The notes: generated by a model from the letters alone, not told the origin. A DNA stretch of 64,000 bases from Excoecaria cochinchinensis (GCA_947683425.1 CANTUQ010000031.1:10972501-11036500), one strand, 5' to 3'; positions 22,480 to 33,775 are shown, counted from the stretch's first letter. Numbers and translations: made by a program.

Positions 22480-25262
22480 TGTGATGAGCGCCGAACCCCG
22501 GGGTGCCCCGAACTGCCCGCCTTTAGGGCGATCGGGAGAGGTTCATAAAACTTGTAAAAAATACAAGTGCGTCTATATTGGGCAACAAGGAGGTTTTTTG
22601 GAGTCGCCATCCAATATAACATTGGGAAAGGTCATCTAGCCTCAGTGAGCTTAAGACGGCGCATATATATCCATTTTAGGCTGACCAGAGATATCTTGGA
22701 GGCTTCATCCCAATAGAACATTGGAAAGATCCTCTAACCCCATGGAGCCTAGGATTATTTGAGTTGGGCCTTTTGGTGGACAACAAGAGATATTTTGGAG
22801 GCCTCGTCCCAATAAAACATTTAGATGGTCCTCTAACCTCGTTGAGCCTAAGACTAGAGTGGGTTCGGGACTTCTCATTATTCATACCTTGGTTAGGTTT
22901 ATAATTGAGCTTCGAATTTAGAGTTTCATCCCATTTCTCATTTATTTTAATGCAGTTTAATTAAGGCACAGGTTGTCCACTCAAGGAAAGCAATAAATAA
23001 AAGCTTAAATAAAATAAAGAATATGTAAATACATTACAATAAAACTAGGAGCGAAATACAACCCCCATTGTAAATAAAATACAAATCATACATAAATCGG
23101 GATGTTCATTAATGATGAGGACATTGGTCCTCGCATGCGTGTTTATCATAAAACAATTTTAATGTGACCATTTTTATTTAGGATGGAGAAAATTGAGACA
23201 TTGGTCCCATTTTTATTAGGAAAAGTTTCAAGTTAATTAATAAAAATATTTTAGTGATTTTCTTTCTAGCGTGCCTAAATAAACAATTTTATTAAAGATT
23301 ATATGGCAAAATAAATAAAAAAAGCCAAATAAATAAAATATTACAAATAAAGCAATTAAATATCTAACCCAAACGAGCCTTCTGGAACTCCTTTTGTGCT
23401 CGCAAAAATGCCCAAGTAAAGGAAATAAGTTTTGATAAAAAACAACATAAAAATGAAATAATGTTAGTAATTAAAATAATAAGATCAATTAAACATATAA
23501 AATAATGAATGACAAATTAAAATAAAATAAGATGGTATGAAAGATGATAAATGAATTAACATGTTAACATTTTAAAATAAATGAGAAAATTGTATTATGA
23601 ATGACAAATGAATTAAAAGATGTAATTGAAATAAAATATAACATGTTAATGAATCAACATATAAAAATATTAACATGATAATATTCATAATGAAAAATGA
23701 AAATAAATAAATAAATGAATAAACGATGAATATATAAAATAACAATGAAAGGAAAAGTAAAAAAAAATGAATAAAAGAATGATGAAAACGATTAAATGAA
23801 TAACATGATTAATTACTATTATCACCATTAACATAAACCATTCACATGACAAAAAGATTAATCAAAATGAATTAATTAATTATATGTTGAAAATAATGAG
23901 AAATCAATATTTACATGAACAAGAATAAAATAATATATAACATATTAAATAAAACAAATATAAACTAATAAAATAAATGATTGAATGAAAATAATAAAAA
24001 TGTACATGAATAATTAATTAAATACAATAATAATAAAAAGAATAAGAAGAATGAGCCCAAAATGTTTACCCTCAGAGTTTCGGATTCAATGAAGGTAAAA
24101 AATGATATTAATTTCCTTGTTTGTGGTTTGCAGGATTAGAATTGGATGATAAAATATTGGAATTTTATTCCAAGGAAAAAGATAGAAAAAATGATAAAAA
24201 ATTCTTTAAGAACAAAGAATTAATTTCTTTGCCTAAAGAATTATTTTTATTTATAAAACATGACAAACAATCTCAAGAATAAACAATTATTTTGTTTGTC
24301 TCAAGAAAAAAATCATTTTTAAATCTTGTTTTTAGAAAATGAAATGAAAATTAGATTTTAGGAACAAACAATTATTTTGTTTGCCCAAAATCAATTGTTC
24401 ATAAAAAATGATTCAAAATAAGAAGGAAAAAAACCTTGAAAAAAGTCTAATTGAAAAACAAAGATAAAAAATTGAACTTTGAGAGCAAATAATCAATTTA
24501 TTTGTCTCAAAATTAAATTCATCAACAAAACCTCTTCTCAAAATATGTTTAGAAGAAATTGTGTTGGAAAAATAATGAAAGATGAACTTTTTTCTTTTAA
24601 TTTTTGCTTGGGGAAAATCTGGAAATTTTTAGAGAGAATTTCAAAGGAAGATGAAGAGAAAACCTCAAAAAACCTAATAAAAATTCCCCTTTTGATTTTT
24701 TTCATCTTTTTCTTTTTATATGAAGAAAATAGGAAAATTAAAATAATTAAAGGGATAAGACCTAATTAAATCAGATATTAACTATTTTAAATTTTAAAAA
24801 TTGAATAAATCCTTCAAAACCCTGAAAAAATGGGATAAAAAACGGAATTTTGGGTGAAAAATCGAAAAAAACTGAATTTCGGGCGATTTTAGCAGATTTG
24901 CGGCGGACAGGACTGACGGACGCCCGTCGCTGGCGAGCAATGGTCTACCAGCGTGTGCGCCTCGCACTGGCAAGTGAGACAAGCGAGCGACGTCGCGTGC
25001 GTGCTGTGCCGCTGCCGCGGCCATGGCTGACGCTCGACCCTTTTTTTTAAAAAATCTTTAAAATTAACTAAAAATACTATAATTTCTAAGCCCCATTTTT
25101 CAAATCTAATTTTTAAAATATTTTTTATTATTTTTTAATTTTTCACTCTAAAATGCAAATTTTACAAGGAAATCACTACTTTTATCCTTTTCGCCTATGG
25201 CAAGGCATCTTATCATCACTGGGTAACTCTGATCTGGGCTGTATCAGGACCCGGTGTCTACA
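22480..25262 (-). mobile_element. Tat A 5' LTR (2783 bp)
   Basis: On the minus strand the LTR starts TGTAGACACCGGGTCCTGAT at 25262 and ends GCGCTCATCACA at 22480. TATAAAAAG lies at 24712-24720 (minus). Conserved blocks include AATGGGGGTTGTATTTCGC near 23065 and the about 100-bp repeats at 22600-22870. A GC-rich island occupies 24885-25043. The base after the LTR start lies in copia reverse transcriptase sequence, so Tat A inserted into that copia element. Confidence 0.9.
24885..25043. repeat. GC-rich hypervariable island in Tat A LTR
   Basis: About 160 bp of CpG-rich sequence (CGCCCGTCGCTGGCGAGC, GAGCGACGTCGCGTGCG) sits in an otherwise AT-rich LTR, about 219 bp from the LTR start. Flanking A/T tracts are conserved among Tat LTRs, but the island shares only short CGTCGCT words with those at 40013 and 46767 and none with Tat C. 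Confidence 0.8.
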
Positions 25263-26243
25263 CCTGGTATTTAAGCCATTACAATATCTCTGTTCTTCAA
25301 TTAGTTAAAATTTGGTTATCCAAGCATTTTTCCATGAAAGAACTCGGAGAAGCATCTTATATCTTGGGAATTAGGATCTATAGAGATAGATCCAATAGGT
25401 TTCTAGGTCTTTCACAGTCTACATACATAGATAAAGTATTGAAGAGGTTTAATATGGATCTCTCTAAGAAAGGATTCATTCCTATTGTACATGGGAAGTA
25501 CCTTTCTAAGTCTATGTGTCCTAAGACACAAGAGGACAGAGAGAACATGAATAGAATATCATATGCATTTGCAATTGGTTCTATCATGTATGCTATGTTA
25601 TGTATACATCCAGATGTAGCATTTGATTTGAGTGTCACAAGCAGATTTCAATCAAATTATGGAGAGGAACACTGGACTGCAGTTAAGAATATCCTTAAGT
25701 ACTTAAGAAGAACTAAGGATATATTCTTGGTATATGGAGAAGGTAATTTACAAGTAAACTAGTATACTTATGCCAGCTTTCAGTCAGACAAAGATGACTG
25801 TAAATCACAATTGATTTTTGTGTTCATACTGGGAGGAGGAGCAGTCAGTTGGAAGAGCTCCAAATAAGAGACGACTGCTGATTCTATTATAGAAGCTGAG
25901 TACATTGCTGCTTCAGAGGCAGCTAATTAAGGAAGCAGTATGGATCAAGAAGTTCATTACTGAACTAGGAGTGGTGCCTAGCATTGTTGATCCAGTACCC
26001 TTATATTGTGATAATAATGGAGCCATTGAGTAAGCAAAGGAACTACGGTCTCATCAACGATCCAAGCATGTTCTCAGGCACTCCCATCTCATCCGAGAGA
26101 TAATAGCAAGACAAGATGTGAAGATAGAAAGGGTCCTTAAAGATGACAATGTGGCTAATCCTCTTACTAAGGCATTATCCCAAAGTAAGTACGATCACCA
26201 TGTGCATAGTATGGGCATAAGACACATGAGTGATTGGCTTTAG
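25263..26243 (+). pseudogene. Ty1/copia reverse transcriptase end and RNase H remnant
   Basis: The frame reads LVKIWLSKHFSMKELGEASY, then LGIRIYRDR, GSIMYAMLCIHPDVAF and KNILKYLRRTKD, the C-terminal part of copia reverse transcriptase. After a stop near 25762 the RNase H part follows in shifted frames: EAEYIAASEAA near 25890, LYCDNNGAIE near 26005, RSKHVL near 26060 and MGIRHMSDWL ending near 26243. The enzymes would copy element RNA to DNA and remove the RNA. The catalytic polymerase core lies upstream of the Tat A insertion point and is not in the window. Stops and a shift make this inactive. Confidence 0.9.
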
Positions 26244-27434
26244 TGTAAGTGGGAGATAGTTAGGAGTATTTTCCTGGAGCCCATGTAGAATAGGGAATTA
26301 TGTCATGTATATGAACTTGATTTTCATTTATGAAAAAGGCAATTTACATTTATTAATGCTATGTTATTATTACTTATTGCTTGACAAAGTGTCTTAAATT
26401 AATAAATGTAGTCCTTGGTGTTATAGTCACAGTGCAAAGGCAATTATGAAAAGTTCATGATATGAGATGTCTATTGTATGTAAATGTGTTAATATCTAAA
26501 TATCCCTAGTCATAGTATTAATAAGAAAGGACATTGTTAATACGGATAGACTAGCACATGTTATGCTTCTTGAATGGTTCAAGCAGCTGTTCTCATAATT
26601 CTGATTATAGAGATGGCCAAAGCTAATATATGGATGCTTATTAAAAGAACAAGTTCATTGGAGACCTGCCATGAGAATCCTCGCATGGGTATTAAATCTA
26701 TGTCAGTGAGGAATCTTTACATAGCAGTGGTGCAAGTATCCTCAGACTTGAGATCACCAAAGTTATCATAAGTATTGAGTGATATATTTTGACTCTATAA
26801 CTACTTACGTCCATCGAGGGGTAACCATAGTTTTGAGGTTAGGTATATCACAACCTACTTGAAGATAGTTGAGTAATCAATAAAGGATTCACCATCCCGG
26901 ATTTATTTTGTAAGTTATCTCACACGTTCAAATAATACCTTTGTTCAAAGAATCTCTGGCCAGAGTAGAATGCCAAGCTGGATGAGATCCGTAAAGGGCA
27001 TTTTGGGAACAATAGTTAAATTATTAGAACAACTTTATTTAGGTTCATATGATTTGACAAAATCCATACTCAAAACCTGAATGAGATAAAGTGTGGTGAA
27101 AGGAGTAATTGCATGGTAACTGTTTTATGGAAAGGTTCAGTCAAAACCACTTGACTTTTCTATCACTTGAGTAATCATGATGCTTGGCTAGAAGTCTCTC
27201 ATGATTTGTACATGAATATAAATATAAATATAAATTAGAGAATCAATATAGTGGTTTAAAAAGTTTAAATCATGCAATTTATTAATTGCAATTATTTTTG
27301 TACTGCCGGGTGTATCAGAAAACCCAATAGGTCACACACCTATGGAGAAAGGATAAAATAGTAAAAAATATATAAAGAAAATAATATTGATATTATTATG
27401 GGACATATGATTAGCTCTAGTGCAAGTGGGAGAT
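26244..27434 (+). mobile_element. Copia 3' region, non-coding
   Basis: Directly after the RNase H stop is GTGTAAGTGGGAGATAG, a copia polypurine tract. A second, near-identical context (GTGCAAGTGGGAGATTG) lies at 27419 next to the LTR. The 1.2 kb between may be a degenerate LTR or a duplicated 3' end. 26570-26800 recurs inverted at about 58440-58690, so it is repeat sequence. No coding potential is seen. Confidence 0.6.
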
Positions 27435-27950
27435 TGTTAGATAAGCATGCCCTATAGTCCTAATCCCATATGAATTGAGAAAATAATTAATTAAGAGTTA
27501 ATTAATAATTAATACTCTATCTTTCTAAGAGTTCTAATCCTATTAGAGTTATGCTTTTATACTCATGTATAAAAGTAGAAGTGGGATAAGGATAGAGAAG
27601 AGAAATATAGAAAAATTAGAATTCTTTCTACTCTCCTTCCTCTCTCCCTCACCAGCCGAAATTTTCTTCTAGCCACAAGGAAAAATTTGGTAACCCCATT
27701 TTTCATCCAATTGTTGGTTCATTCTTCTCTTTTCTCTAGTGTGGACAATTTGGAAGTGTTCTAAAATTGGATACTGTGGTTTGCGACAACCTGGTGCGAA
27801 GGAAAATCAACTGACCAACAAACCTCAAAGTGATTTTCCATTTTTTTAGAATAAGAAATATAATTTCATGGCAAATATCTAAAATTAATTTAGTTAAACT
27901 TTTAAATTCCGCATATGTATGAGATGCATGTAACCTAATTTTAACCAACA
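27435..27950 (+). mobile_element. Copia LTR, 516 bp
   Basis: It starts TGTTAGATAAGC after a polypurine tract and ends TTTAACCAACA, a matching short inverted terminus. TATAAAA lies at 27568-27574, followed about 60 bp later by a pyrimidine-rich leader. Beyond 27950 the sequence is Tat B reverse transcriptase, so this is the right edge of the copia insertion. The partner LTR is outside the window. Confidence 0.8.
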
Positions 27951-27955
27951 CTCCG

Positions 27956-28140
27956 ATCATAAATCATTCAAGCAGAAGCTCAGAAGACTCGGGCCAGATG
28001 GGCAAAAAAGGTCAAAGAAGAGGTTCACAAACAAATCGAGGCCGAATTTCTTATCGAAATTCAACACCTGACTTGGTTGGTCAGCATCGTCCTAATAGAA
28101 TAGAATGCATATATGTGTAAACTATCAGGATTTGAACAAA
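27956..28140 (+). pseudogene. Tat B reverse transcriptase N-terminal remnant
   Basis: In shifting frames the plus strand reads ARWAKKVKEEVHKQIEAEF near 27995, then TWLVSIV and CVNYQDLNKAC near 28110-28135. This is the start of Tat reverse transcriptase. It stops at an A-rich tract (28140-28205), the mirror of the pyrimidine tract in Tat A at the same place, and polymerase core and RNase H are absent. Confidence 0.75.
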
Positions 28141-28214
28141 GCTTGTACAAAAAAAAGAGAAGTCCAAAAAACAAAAGAAAAAAAAGAACAAAAAAATGAA
28201 GGAAAAGAATTGAT

Positions 28215-28870
28215 ATGTAGATATGGCCAAGTTCATTGAGAAGAATTTGATATTGTCTTCCGCACCACGTTGTCTAATAATGGGGTGCAGTTTATGGATA
28301 AAACTAGGAAGCGGCTTCAGAAGTATGGCAGCAAGCATCATAAATCCTCTGCATATTGGCCTCAAGCTAATGGGGCAGTTGAGGCGGCTAGCAAGATTGT
28401 CAAGAAGATCTTGGCCAAGATGGTTCAAAACTATCAGGATTAGGTAGAAAAGTTGCCTTTTGCGCTTTGGGGCTACAGAACCACCGTTAGTACCTCTACA
28501 GGAACTACGCCTTGTTCTTTGTTGTATGGGACGGTAGCATGCACTGCCAGTTGAAATAGAGCTTAGGTCTTTAAGGGTAGTAATGGAAGTGGAAATTCTG
28601 GAAGATGATTGGGCTTGACAATAATTGCTGTAGTTGAACATGTTAGACGAGAACAAACTGCGAGCCTATTACCACAACCAGATCTACTAGAAAAGGCTTG
28701 CTTGGTCATTTGGTAAGAAAGTTAGAAAGCACCTGGTGAAAGAGGGAGATTCGGGGAAAATTTAGGCCAACATGGGAAGGTCCAGTGATCCTAACAGAGG
28801 GTGATAGAAAGGAGTTCAAAACGCTAGTCAATGTTGATAGACTCAAGAGGATCCATGGCTAAAGACTAAA
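28215..28870 (+). pseudogene. Tat B integrase remnant
   Basis: The plus strand reads RTTLSNNGVQFMDKT at 28265-28305, then KSSAYWPQANGAVEAASK, KLPFALWGYRTTV near 28455 and TPCSLLYG. The second catalytic Asp of the SDNG motif is Asn here (SNNG); the Glu in AVEAA is kept. Stops and shifts follow. The C-terminal part (DRKEFKTLVNVDRLKR, 28800-28860) is recognisable. The long minus-strand frame 28081-28656 is only a shadow of this. Confidence 0.85.
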
Positions 28871-28982
28871 AATTAAAAGATGAGAATAGAAGCCCCGCGG
28901 GTCAAAAATCAAAAAAAGGCGGCCTTACTAAAAATGGGCACCTCTTTAGGGTGAAAACTGAAAAAAGGCACACGGGCAAAAA
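28871..28982 (+). mobile_element. Tat B post-integrase spacer
   Basis: Short non-coding stretch with GCCCCGCGGGTC and CAAAAAAAGGCGG blocks that recurs inverted in Tat A (18370-18480). Confidence 0.75.
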
Positions 28983-29753
28983 TTAGAGGCTTGAGAGAAA
29001 ATGTCCAATCAAGAAAACACGAGGGGCCAATTGGTAATAGGAGTTTGATGCTTTCAAGATGAATTTTGAGATTAAGAGTAATTCTTCAGTTTGAGTCTGT
29101 GTTAGATAATGATCATGTATAGGGAAATTATACTGAAATGTACACAATCTTTGTAAATATATAAAACGAAGGCAATTCAACTCATGTGTTCATTATCTTC
29201 TAGTTCTTTTATAAAAATAAAAACATTGTTCTTTATTGAATGTATGTAATCTAATAGCTATGCTCTGCTACCGCTCTCGCCGACCAGATGTCTAAGTCAA
29301 TGGGTCCTATTATCAATCACGGGGCTAAGCACCCATCTCTCGTATGCACTAGTAGAACTAGAGTAATAATCCACAATAGATGGTATCAGAGGCTATGGTA
29401 TCTAGAAGTGAAAGTTGAAGATAAGATGCTACCTTGAAAGGATAGAGGATGTCTCACAACATATTGAATCCCTCTAAACTGTCGAACACAGCGAGCGGTA
29501 ATATAGAAAGTGGCCTCGTGAAATCCATACAAGGGAATGCATCCTAAAGGACCGTCCAGGGTCACAGCAAAAAGGGAGAGCCAAGGGCACATGAAGCTGA
29601 TGTCCTCATCTGCCACTTCACCCAATCTAGCAACACCTTCGTCGGGGGAGGCAAAGGAATACAACCACTGCCTAAGGAGAAAATGCCTCAACGAATAACT
29701 ATTGCTCTAGGAGGCAGTCCTAATAGTTGTTTTAACTTTTCTTGTAGCCACAC
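28983..29753 (-). pseudogene. Antisense extra ORF of Tat B (DUF7745/plant-mobile-domain-like)
   Basis: On the strand opposite to pol, a T-rich tract ending CAG (at 29756-29754) is followed by VWLQEKLKL. An open frame of 101 codons runs from 29691: residues about 20-31 read GVARLGEVADED, then CPWLSLF, GFHEATFYIT and VRQFRGIQYVVRHP. Downstream, in other frames, are IDLDIW-like (near 29300) and YLQRLC. The same order occurs in Tat A at 4774-5353. The function is unknown; antisense extra ORFs between integrase and 3' LTR are reported for Tat elements, and the domain assignment is from memory. Frame changes show decay. Confidence 0.65.
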
Positions 29754-29756
29754 CTG

Positions 29757-29992
29757 AAAGACATGAGAACAAAAAAGGAAAAAAAAAGGCAGTCAGAGAT
29801 GAAAACCGTAACTAGCTTTCTAAGTAAAAGTTAGGCCAAAGGACAGGGTGAAAACTTGAAAACAGGCAGTCTGTCCTAGAAGAAAAAAAATAAATGAATA
29901 AAAGCCGCCGGAGTGGGTTGGGTCCATTTTAGGTAAAAATTAGCCATAGGGTTATGTGAAAATCCCCAAAGGAACACATTTCCTTCAAATAT
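29757..29992 (+). mobile_element. Tat B spacer, up to the chromovirus insertion
   Basis: It matches Tat C 13270-14180 but without the MITE, and Tat A 4490-4770 inverted. The CAGTCTGTCCTAG site at 29868 is the MITE empty site. Confidence 0.85.
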
Positions 29993-30967
29993 GCCTTCCA
30001 CCATCACATATAACATAAACACAACTTAATTCAACACTTTACACCATCAAATCATGCATTATCAAAAATCAGATCATCAAGAACACAAACCCAGAATTTT
30101 GTAGCAAATATTCATCAAACATCAAATATTGTTCAATACATCAACATTCATGCATTATAACTCAAATCAATTGAATACCCATAACATTAACACCATAATA
30201 TGCCTCATCGAACACCGATTTTCCAAAAAATACATGCAAAGGCATAAATCACCATATGAACATCAAACAATCAAATTCCAACAAAACCCAAACAAAATCC
30301 CAAACCTGTAACTCCTATGCTCCAAATCACTTAGCACCACTTCCACAAGCCTTCTCCTTTCCCTTGGGATCGCGAGGAGGCTGAACTAAAGAAGACACCC
30401 AAAAATCAAAAGAACACAAACCCTAGATTAAAACCCCAAACCAACAAAATAGGAGAAGAGATGAAGAAGAAGAAGAAATCAACAATACATACCAATCTAA
30501 GCTCAAGGGGATGATCAGTTTCCACCACCACACTTGAATCCAAGCTAGGGCACCAAGTGAAGAGAAAAGAGGAAGAAGGAGATGAAGAGAGGAAGAGGGA
30601 ACGTGAAAGAGACAGCAGTTTGCTGTTCTCATTTCTCTCTCCTTCTCTTTATTACCCATTTTCTATTCCTAGCCACGTGTCACTTTTTAGTTGGTGGAAT
30701 TTGACCACTCACACCCAACAAACACACATGCTACCACACATAAGACTAACCCACATAACTCACACCCTACAACCATATGCTCATCCACACACTAACACAA
30801 CCCAATGCACATACACCCTACTAACATAAATGCAACCACACTCTATAAAAGCCCACAAAACATGCATTTTACCCAAAATACCCTTAACACATGCCAAACT
30901 CTCACACATGCACACATACATATGGTAAACATGGCTCAAACTGATAGTGGGGAATCGGGGTGTTATA
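29993..30967 (-). mobile_element. Chromovirus-like 3' LTR, truncated
   Basis: On the minus strand it begins TATAACACCCCGATTCCC next to the purine-rich GGGGAGAGT tract of the gag-pol body. It runs about 975 bp, with a GA-rich leader-like zone at 30450-30640. Its organisation parallels 62690-63600. The sequence then passes into Tat B DNA, just before the point where related LTRs have their palindromic cassette. Frames at 30423 and 30557 lie in the GA-rich zone and are not genes. Confidence 0.7.
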
Positions 30968-31005
30968 ACTCTCCCCTTTGGCTCTTCATCATAGGAGTAA
31001 TCCGG

Positions 31006-32701
31006 CTAAATCCGAACATCTTGAACTGACAACACATGCGACGGATCCGATCTATATCGACGAAGCATGGAAACATGGAAGACGTCATGCATCTTAGCAA
31101 ACTCCATCGGTAAAGCAAACCTATAGGCTACCGGACCAACTCTCTCCAAAATCTCAAAAGGTCCTATAAATCGAGGACTAAGTTTACCTTTCTTGCCAAA
31201 CTGCAATACTTTCCTCCAAGGTGAAACCTTAAGGAAAACTTTGTCCCCGACTTCAAACCAAATATCCTTTCTCTTTAGATTGGCATAGGATCTCTGCCTA
31301 TCCTTAGCCACCTTCAGATTCCACTGCACAACTCTGATCTTCTCTTAGGTATCCCTAATCATCTCTGGCTCAATAAGAGATCGCTCGGTTAACTCTGTCC
31401 AACAAACCGGAGTCCTATATGGTCGACCATACAAAGCCTCAAAGGGTGACATACCAATGCTCGAATGATAACTGTTGTTGTAGGAAAACTCCATAAGCCA
31501 TACATACTGATCCCAACTGCCAGAAAAGTCCAAAGCACAAGCCCGAAACATATCCTCTAAAATCTATCTAAGGGTGAAACGCTGTACTGAAGTTCAACTT
31601 GGTACCCAAAGCTCTCTAGAACTCTTTCCAGAACTTAGATGTGAACCTTGGATCCTGATCTGAAACTATCGACAACGGCACTCCATAAAACCGAACTACT
31701 TCATGCACATTTACATTGGCCAACTTATCCATCGACTAATCCACTCTAACCGGCACAAAATGAGCTGACTTCGTAAGCCGATCCACAATAACTCATACCG
31801 AATCATACATCCTCTGAGTCACTGGCAAACCCAATACAAAATCCATGGCGATATCATCCCATTTCCACTGAGGAACAAACAAAGGAGTGAGCAATCCCGA
31901 AGGAACTTGATGCTCAACCTTTACCTGTTGACACGTCAAATACTTTGCCACGAATTCCACAATAGCTCTCTTCATCCCAGACCACCAGTAGAACTGCTTC
32001 ATATCCCGATACATCTTCTCACTACCAGGATGCATAGTAAAGACCGTAGTGTGTGCCTCACTCAAAAGTTTCTTCCTTAACTCATCATTCTCGGGCACAC
32101 ACAAGCGATCCCTATAAATAAGCACCCCATCAAAAACTGAAAACTCAGACTACTTACCCTACTGAACCTATTGCAAAATTCGCTACAATCTAACATCATC
32201 CTTCTGAGCATCCATAATCGACGATTTAAAAGTTGGCTTCACTCTCAATTGGGCAACCAGAGCACCATCCGAATCAAACCTCCATCTGAACCGCCTTAAG
32301 AACAAAGCCGAAATCGACTTCCGATTCAAAGCATCCGCAACCACATTGGCTTTACCCGGATGGTAATCCACTATGCAGTCATAGTCCTTGAACAACTCTA
32401 ACCATCAATGTTGTCTCATGTTTAACTCTTTTTGCATGAGGAGATATTTCAAACTCTTATGGTCCGTGAAAATCTAACACTTCTCCCCATACAGATAATG
32501 CCGCCAAATCTTCAAAGCAAAGATCACAGCCGCCAATTCCAAATCATGCGTCGGATAGTTCTTCTCATGAGGTTTCAACTGACGAGACACATAAGCCACT
32601 ACTTTATCCTCTTGCATCAATATACATCCGAGTTCAATACCTGAAGCATCGCTATACATTACAATAGCGCTTACTGCAGTGAGAACACTTAGGCAACACA
32701 T
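31006..32701 (-). pseudogene. Chromovirus-like pol remnant (RNase H and integrase)
   Basis: Read on the minus strand. RNase H: YSDASGIELGCILMQ near 32650, YVSRQLKPHEKNYPTHDLEL and DYHPGKANVVADALNRKS. Integrase: a zinc domain with HTTVFTMHPG and YLTCQQ, where the first Cys of the pair has become Tyr, a core starting WKWDDIAMDFVLGLP, FSYNNSYHSSIGMSPFEALY near 31480, and the C-terminal GPFEILERVGPVAYRFALP. A chromodomain would normally follow MLRRY; here the frame ends within about 20 codons, so it is missing. Protease and most of reverse transcriptase are deleted upstream. At least four stops or shifts occur. Confidence 0.88.
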
Positions 32702-33606
32702 CAGTCCTCAAACCAGAACCACCTCTGCCAGAACCAGAACCCCCTGGCAGGACCTTGCCTCTTGCCTCTCGAAGCCGGACCTGAAGAAGACTCATCATAC
32801 GGGTTCCTTGACCTCTTACCCGATGATGATGATGATGATCCACCACGAGGGGGATTCCTCCTTTGAGCTCTCTCTCTCAGAACAGACTCAGACCTCTCAA
32901 CCCGCACTACTGCTTGCAAAATCTGATAGTACCAAATGCCCGGAGTACTCATCAAAGAAATAATCATAGCTCTTAGCGACTCATTCAAACCGGCCTCAAA
33001 ATGCCAACACCAAAACTCCTCAGTCAGAACACCTTCAGGAGCATACTTAGCCAAATGGTTAAACTCTTTCTCAAATTCTGATACTGACATAGCTCTCTGC
33101 TTCAAACTCAGAAACTGTGCCCACTTAGCATCCTTATACTCTTTAGTCACATACTTATTGGTGAAATCTCTCTCGAAGAATTCCCATATGACCAGGTCAG
33201 GTAATTGGGTATGCCTACGGACAAACTTCAACCAATCATAGGCAGACCCCTGAAGCAATGCCACAACACTCTCAACTTGCCTATCAGCAGGACACCTAGT
33301 CTCCTCAAATACTCGTTCTACTTTCTCAATCCATTTCTCGGCAAGCTCAGACTCATCCAGACTAGTACCATAGAAATCCTCTGCATCAGCTCTCCTCCTG
33401 CTCTCTAAAGGGGCTCTCGGAGCAGTCACCCTATCCAAGACTCTAGCCAGGTCCTGAGAAATCTTCAACATTACCTCGAAGGGCATGGCTGCGGCCTCAG
33501 GCTGAACACTAGGTGTTTGAGCGAAAACAGACACTGAAGGATCAACTGCTTGGGGATTTACACTTTCAGCGGACAAGCGACCCACGATTAACCTAGTTTC
33601 TAACAT
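32701..33606 (-). CDS. Chromovirus-like gag, 301 codons, open but truncated
   Basis: The frame starts MLETRLIVGRLSAESVN and contains LARVLDRVTAPRAP (residues about 54-67) and a retrotransposon gag domain (about 85-235: AEKWIEKVERVFEE, LLQGSAYDWLKF, FTNKYV, FEKEFNHLAKYAP). A basic serine-rich tail follows. A zinc knuckle (KCSHCSKRYC) follows in another frame at about 32670 and is cut in the middle by the jump into RNase H. Gag would package element RNA. The long open frame suggests fairly recent decay, but with the knuckle broken it is probably non-functional. Confidence 0.8.
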   Translation of the reverse strand: MLETRLIVGRLSAESVNPQAVDPSVSVFAQTPSVQPEAAAMPFEVMLKISQDLARVLDRVTAPRAPLESRRRADAEDFYGTSLDESELAEKWIEKVERVFEETRCPADRQVESVVALLQGSAYDWLKFVRRHTQLPDLVIWEFFERDFTNKYVTKEYKDAKWAQFLSLKQRAMSVSEFEKEFNHLAKYAPEGVLTEEFWCWHFEAGLNESLRAMIISLMSTPGIWYYQILQAVVRVERSESVLRERAQRRNPPRGGSSSSSSGKRSRNPYDESSSGPASRGKRQGPARGFWFWQRWFWFED

Positions 33607-33775
33607 CCTACGTATAGGTAAGGGGTGTTACAGTGTTCCTTTTCTTCACTACTACCTTCAGGTGGTACCAATATTTCTTGAGCTGGACTGGTGTCAATTA
33701 ACCTAGTTTCTAACATCCTGGTTTTTTTTTATCAAAACTTTAATTTTAACCTAGTTCCTAACATCACGATTTAAA
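33587..33775 (-). repeat. Three copies of the gag start segment around an LTR-start sequence
   Basis: On the minus strand the words ATGTTAGAAACTAGGTTAA (near 33606 and 33715) and ATGTTAGGAACTAGGTTAA (near 33770) recur. Between the first two stands TGTAACACCCCTTACC, an LTR start (33637-33622). The second copy continues in frame as SPAQEILVPPEGSSEE. This looks like a rearranged 5' end of the gypsy element. No complete 5' LTR or primer binding site is present. Confidence 0.6.

Noticed and set aside
28081..28656. Longest single open frame after gag (191 codons, minus strand)
   Set aside because: It is the exact antisense of the Tat B integrase remnant and has no motif of its own.
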